NCBI GenBank assembly: GCA_020741755.1
Contig: DYYI01000071.1
Location: 1 to 64,000, forward strand
DNA: 64,000 bases
Source of the DNA: Aliicoccus persicus_A
GTDB lineage: Bacteria; Bacillota; Bacilli; Staphylococcales; Salinicoccaceae
Direction of reading: 5' to 3'
Position 1 is the stretch's first letter; every line of letters starts with the position of its first letter. Shown one piece after another: positions 61,220 through 64,000 of this stretch. The notes below the pieces were generated by a model. It was given only the letters and a program-made list of their open reading frames with translations, made no database searches and was not told the origin of the DNA. A program made the position numbers and the translations under genes.

Positions 61220-62212
61220 CTATTTTTTTGTTGAACCACGGTAATCTATGTAGTGTGGTAGAATCACATCTGGGTGACTGACCGCTTCACCCTTCATGTA
61301 TTTCGTCAATAGGCGCATCCCTACTGCTCCGATGTCATACAATGGTGTACGCACACTGGATAGTGTTGGACGTGACATATGTACAAGTCGTGTATTTGCA
61401 CAGCTCAATACTTCCATATCTTCTGGCACATTTTTGCCATCATCTTGAGCGGCATGAATGATTCCGATTGCAATTGCATCATTCATTGATATGACGATAT
61501 CCAAATCTTTTTCTTTAAGAATTTTATAGATTTCAGGTGCTTCGTCATATTTACTAAAACCATCGATCACCCATTCATCTTTAAATTCTAAATTATTTCG
61601 TTCAAATGATCGACGTATACCACGTTCGAAATGATACATTAGTTGTTCTGAATAATAGCCTTTAACAAATGCACATTTCTTATGACCCTTATCAATGAAG
61701 TCTTGAATGACAGTATCCATTGCAGCTTCAACATCGATATTAACACTCGCAAACTTATCATCATGTTCACTCGTACCACAAAGTACTACTGGTATCGATG
61801 TATTTTCAATATCTTTTAATGTGTCTTCATTCAAAATTCCACCGAGATATATAATACCGTCAACCTGTTTACTCATGAAGTTGAACAAAGCATCGCGTTC
61901 TGCTTCAGGATTGAAATCTGTATTCGTAATAATTGTTTGGTATTGATACATCTCTGCCACATCATCTAAGCCACGCACGAGTGCTGAATAATACAAACTC
62001 GAGATGTCCGGAATGATGACGCCGACTGTTGTCGTTCTCTTACTTGCTAATCCTCGTGCAACTGCATTCGGACGATAATTTAATCGATCGATAACTTCTT
62101 GTACACGTTTACGTGTTTCTGGCTTTACGTTCGGGTTACCATTTAACACACGCGAAACTGTAGCCATCGATACTTTTGCTTCTTTTGCTACATCATATAT
62201 AGTAACAGTCAT
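61220..62212 (-). CDS. ccpA: Catabolite control protein A
   Basis: LacI/GalR-family global regulator of carbon catabolite control that, with HPr-Ser46-P, binds cre sites. The 330-aa protein starts with the DNA-binding helix-turn-helix TIYDVAKEAKVSMATVSRVL and hinge VARGLASKRTTTVGVII, then the periplasmic-binding-protein-like core. Length and sequence match CcpA closely, and its position next to acuC is diagnostic. The upstream region holds a cre-like sequence. Confidence 0.95.
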   Translation of the reverse strand: MTVTIYDVAKEAKVSMATVSRVLNGNPNVKPETRKRVQEVIDRLNYRPNAVARGLASKRTTTVGVIIPDISSLYYSALVRGLDDVAEMYQYQTIITNTDFNPEAERDALFNFMSKQVDGIIYLGGILNEDTLKDIENTSIPVVLCGTSEHDDKFASVNIDVEAAMDTVIQDFIDKGHKKCAFVKGYYSEQLMYHFERGIRRSFERNNLEFKDEWVIDGFSKYDEAPEIYKILKEKDLDIVISMNDAIAIGIIHAAQDDGKNVPEDMEVLSCANTRLVHMSRPTLSSVRTPLYDIGAVGMRLLTKYMKGEAVSHPDVILPHYIDYRGSTKK

Positions 62213-62231
62213 GTTACACCTCGATTCTCAA

Positions 62232-62245
62232 TGAAATCCTTTTCA
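62232..62245. promoter_or_regulatory. Candidate cre site in front of ccpA
   Basis: TGAAATCCTTTTCA lies 20 nt upstream of the ccpA start, between the start codon and the likely -10 region. It matches the cre pattern TGWAANCGNTNWCA at all fixed positions except one (C for G at position 8) and is nearly palindromic. Autoregulation of ccpA is inferred. Confidence 0.35.
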
Positions 62246-62274
62246 TTACTAATAATAGCATGCTTTTACAAATT

Positions 62275-62327
62275 AAAAAACATCAATATAAAAGATGTGA
62301 CGAATGTTCTGCATCTTCTATATTGAT
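62275..62327 (-). terminator. Terminator after the YtxH-like gene
   Basis: On the minus strand ATCAATATAGAAGATG (62327-62312) pairs with CATCTTTTATATTGAT (62297-62282), one G-U, then GTTTTTT. Confidence 0.82.
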
Positions 62328-62334
62328 ATTGTTT

Positions 62335-62745
62335 TTAGTTATGCTTCGAGACATCGACCACACGATTGTTACGTGTGGATACGTCTGGCAACACTTGTTC
62401 TGATTGATTTGTTTCTACTTCTTCATCTTCAAAGTTCTCATCTTCTGTTGTTAACGCTTCTTCTTTTGTTTCAGTCGCCACTTTAACAGGTGTATCAATA
62501 TCAACATCCGTCTGTACAGCATCCGGTGTATCAATCGTACTTTCTGCTAACCTAAGCGGTGGTTCTGGAAGTGTTTTATCTTCTTGGTTCTTCTTGGTTA
62601 AGAAAAATAATGCGATAAATACGCCAACCATAGCACCAAGTATAATACTGATTGTGAGATCTCTTGAAGAAGTTGAAACTTCATTCTCACCATTGACTTC
62701 CACCAAACTTCTATCCTTTTGAATGGCTGGGAGATTGTCAGTCAT
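62335..62745 (-). CDS. YtxH-like single-pass membrane protein with acidic tail
   Basis: A 136-aa protein with one membrane helix (about 32-50, ISIILGAMVGVFIALFFLT) and a disordered Glu/Asp/Thr-rich tail of about 85 residues. N-terminal part MTDNLPAIQKDRSLVEVNG. In staphylococci a YtxH-type protein occupies this place between ccpA and murC. I prefer the ATG at 62745 with SD GGGGATG upstream; an adjacent GTG is possible. Lies 34 nt downstream of the DUF948 gene, probably co-transcribed. Function unknown. Confidence 0.75.
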   Translation of the reverse strand: MTDNLPAIQKDRSLVEVNGENEVSTSSRDLTISIILGAMVGVFIALFFLTKKNQEDKTLPEPPLRLAESTIDTPDAVQTDVDIDTPVKVATETKEEALTTEDENFEDEEVETNQSEQVLPDVSTRNNRVVDVSKHN

Positions 62746-62779
62746 CACGTCATCCCCTATTCTATAATGATGTAACTAT

Positions 62780-63241
62780 TTATTTTTCATCATTGTTATT
62801 CTGGCTTGCATAAGCTTTTTGTCTATCTTGACGAATTTTCCACTTATCAAACAATTCCATTGCAACGTTAGACCATTGAACCACTTGTGAAATCTGATCT
62901 TCGTTTTGTGAAATATTTGTCGTGATAGAATGCGTTACTTTTTCAACAGAACTGTTTAAGTTATTCACTGTGCTACCGATGCCACTTACAGCTTCAACAA
63001 CACCGTTTAACTTCTCAGATTTACCTTGGAAATCTTCCGCCAAACGATTCGTCTTGTGTAACAGATCCGTCGTTTCACGCGTGATACCTTGTACCTGTCC
63101 TTCCACACCGTTTAATGTTTTTGCGATGTGATCTAAATTTTTCTTAACTGATAGAAGTAGCATCACTAATCCCACACATAAAATGAGGAAAGCAAGTGCA
63201 GCTACACCAGCTGAAATGTATAAAATAATTTCCCAATCCAT
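62780..63241 (-). CDS. DUF948 membrane protein
   Basis: A 153-aa protein with one N-terminal membrane helix (about 6-30) followed by a long helical, methyl-accepting-chemotaxis-like coiled region (KNLDHIAKTLNGVEGQVQG, TRETTDLLHKTNRLAEDFQG) and a basic tail. This is the DUF948 family, conserved next to murC in staphylococci. No enzymatic motif is visible. The SD TGGAGG lies about 8 nt upstream. Confidence 0.88.
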   Translation of the reverse strand: MDWEIILYISAGVAALAFLILCVGLVMLLLSVKKNLDHIAKTLNGVEGQVQGITRETTDLLHKTNRLAEDFQGKSEKLNGVVEAVSGIGSTVNNLNSSVEKVTHSITTNISQNEDQISQVVQWSNVAMELFDKWKIRQDRQKAYASQNNNDEK

Positions 63242-63307
63242 AATAATACCTCCATATTTTTATTTAAATTATATCCTAAATTTCAATATTTAAACTTAGT
63301 TGAAAAA

Positions 63308-64000
63308 TTAAATCACACTTTCAGTAAAAGCTTTTTCATATTTCTGGATATCGCCTGCACCCATGAAGATAATGACAGCATCTTTATACTGATGTAATTT
63401 CGACATATCATCCTCTTTTAAGAGCTGAGCGTTTTTCGTAATCTTCACGAGATCCTCGCTCGTTAACATGCCACCTTCTTCGCGTGCTGATCCAAATATG
63501 TCTAAAATATACACATCGTCTGACTCTGCGAGTGCCTCTGCAAATTCTTTTAAAAATGCTTCGGTTCTAGAGAATGTATGCGGTTGAAACACAGATACAA
63601 TGTGCTTATCCGGATATTTTTTTCGGGCTGTTTCCAGCGTTGCTTTGATTTCAGTCGGGTGATGTGCATAGTCATCGACTAAAACAAGATCATCCACATG
63701 TGTTTCAGTGAAGCGACGTTTAACGCCTTTATATGTCATAAACGCAGCCTTTGTATTTTCTACATTTAAGTCTTCCAAATAACACACCGTAATCACCGCC
63801 AGGGCATTAAGTACATGGTGGTCACCAAACAGTGGAATTGTAAATGTTTCATAAAACTCACCTTTAATATGGACGTCGAATACAGTCCCTTCTGTCGTGA
63901 CTGATACATTTGATGCAACGACGTCAAACCGTTCATCAAAGCCGTATAACCATACATCCTGTGAAAGATTCATCGCTTCTACGTGTGCATCTCCACCATA
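63308..64000 (-). CDS. murC: UDP-N-acetylmuramate-L-alanine ligase, C-terminal half (cut by window edge)
   Basis: Adds L-Ala to UDP-MurNAc in peptidoglycan precursor synthesis. Only about 230 residues are inside the window; the frame stays open to base 64000, so the start is outside. Visible parts are the end of the central ATPase domain (IPLFGDHHVLNALAVITVCY, with the ATP/substrate GxHNxxNA-type loop written here as GDHHVLNA) and the C-terminal domain with DDYAHHPTEIKATLE and VSVFQPHTFSRTEAFL, both Mur-ligase signatures. Order ccpA-(ytxH)-DUF948-murC is normal for the family. Confidence 0.94.
   Translation of the reverse strand, partial: YGGDAHVEAMNLSQDVWLYGFDERFDVVASNVSVTTEGTVFDVHIKGEFYETFTIPLFGDHHVLNALAVITVCYLEDLNVENTKAAFMTYKGVKRRFTETHVDDLVLVDDYAHHPTEIKATLETARKKYPDKHIVSVFQPHTFSRTEAFLKEFAEALAESDDVYILDIFGSAREEGGMLTSEDLVKITKNAQLLKEDDMSKLHQYKDAVIIFMGAGDIQKYEKAFTESVI

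Overview
The window is a low-GC Gram-positive chromosome segment. Gene content and order are those of the family Staphylococcaceae: gapB-coaE-mutM-polA-icd-citZ-pyk-pfkA-accA-accD-dnaE-nrnA, then ald-usp-ackA-tpx-sppA-thiI-nifS-ezrA-rpsD, then tyrS-fhs-acsA/acuABC-ccpA-murC. Several details differ from Staphylococcus aureus as I remember it: no phoPR between icd and polA, a full-length class A PBP next to tyrS, and an accessory block between rpsD and tyrS. I therefore infer a non-Staphylococcus genus of the family (Jeotgalicoccus, Nosocomiicoccus, Salinicoccus or Macrococcus type). I cannot fix the genus from sequence alone.

Layout. 1-1.0 kb: the 3' part of an IS3-family insertion sequence. 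1.0-2.6 kb: a small heme-monooxygenase-like gene, a 0.65-kb array of about 51-52-bp hairpin-forming repeats in three related classes, and a small membrane protein. 2.7-20.4 kb, all minus strand: core carbon metabolism and replication/repair (gapB, coaE, mutM, polA; icd, citZ; an acidic lipoprotein, pyk, pfkA; accA, accD, dnaE, nrnA). 20.4-35.2 kb: a mixed-strand conserved block (YtpI-like, DRTGG/CBS regulator, UPF0173 hydrolase, ald, usp, ackA, methyltransferase, tpx, RDD protein, sppA, NAD kinase, thiI, nifS, ezrA, fRMsr). 35.2-36.1 kb: rpsD behind a strong promoter and a long leader.

36.1-50.8 kb is a more variable envelope-oriented block: an LCP-family ligase, a lipoprotein, an M20 amidohydrolase with a GNAT protein, a PGM-family phosphatase, a five-gene antimicrobial-peptide sensing and detoxification module (DUF418 protein, GraR/BraR-like regulator, BceS-like kinase, ABC ATPase, FtsX-type permease), an M19 dipeptidase, a YjiH-type membrane protein, and a LemA/TPM pair. 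50.8-64 kb: tyrS under a T-box with a readable UAC tyrosine specifier, a class A PBP, fhs, the divergent acsA/acuABC acetate-control locus, ccpA, two murC-adjacent membrane genes, and a murC gene cut by the window end.

How the genes work together. gapB, icd, citZ, pyk, pfkA, ackA, acsA and ccpA place the glycolysis/gluconeogenesis switch, TCA entry and acetate overflow in one region, with the CcpA regulator at one end and a cre-like site in front of ccpA. thiI and its dedicated cysteine desulfurase overlap by 4 nt. AcuA and AcuC are predicted to acetylate and deacetylate AcsA at K549. No CRISPR array, tRNA or rRNA gene, or prophage was seen. The least explained sequence is the hairpin repeat array at 1616-2260.
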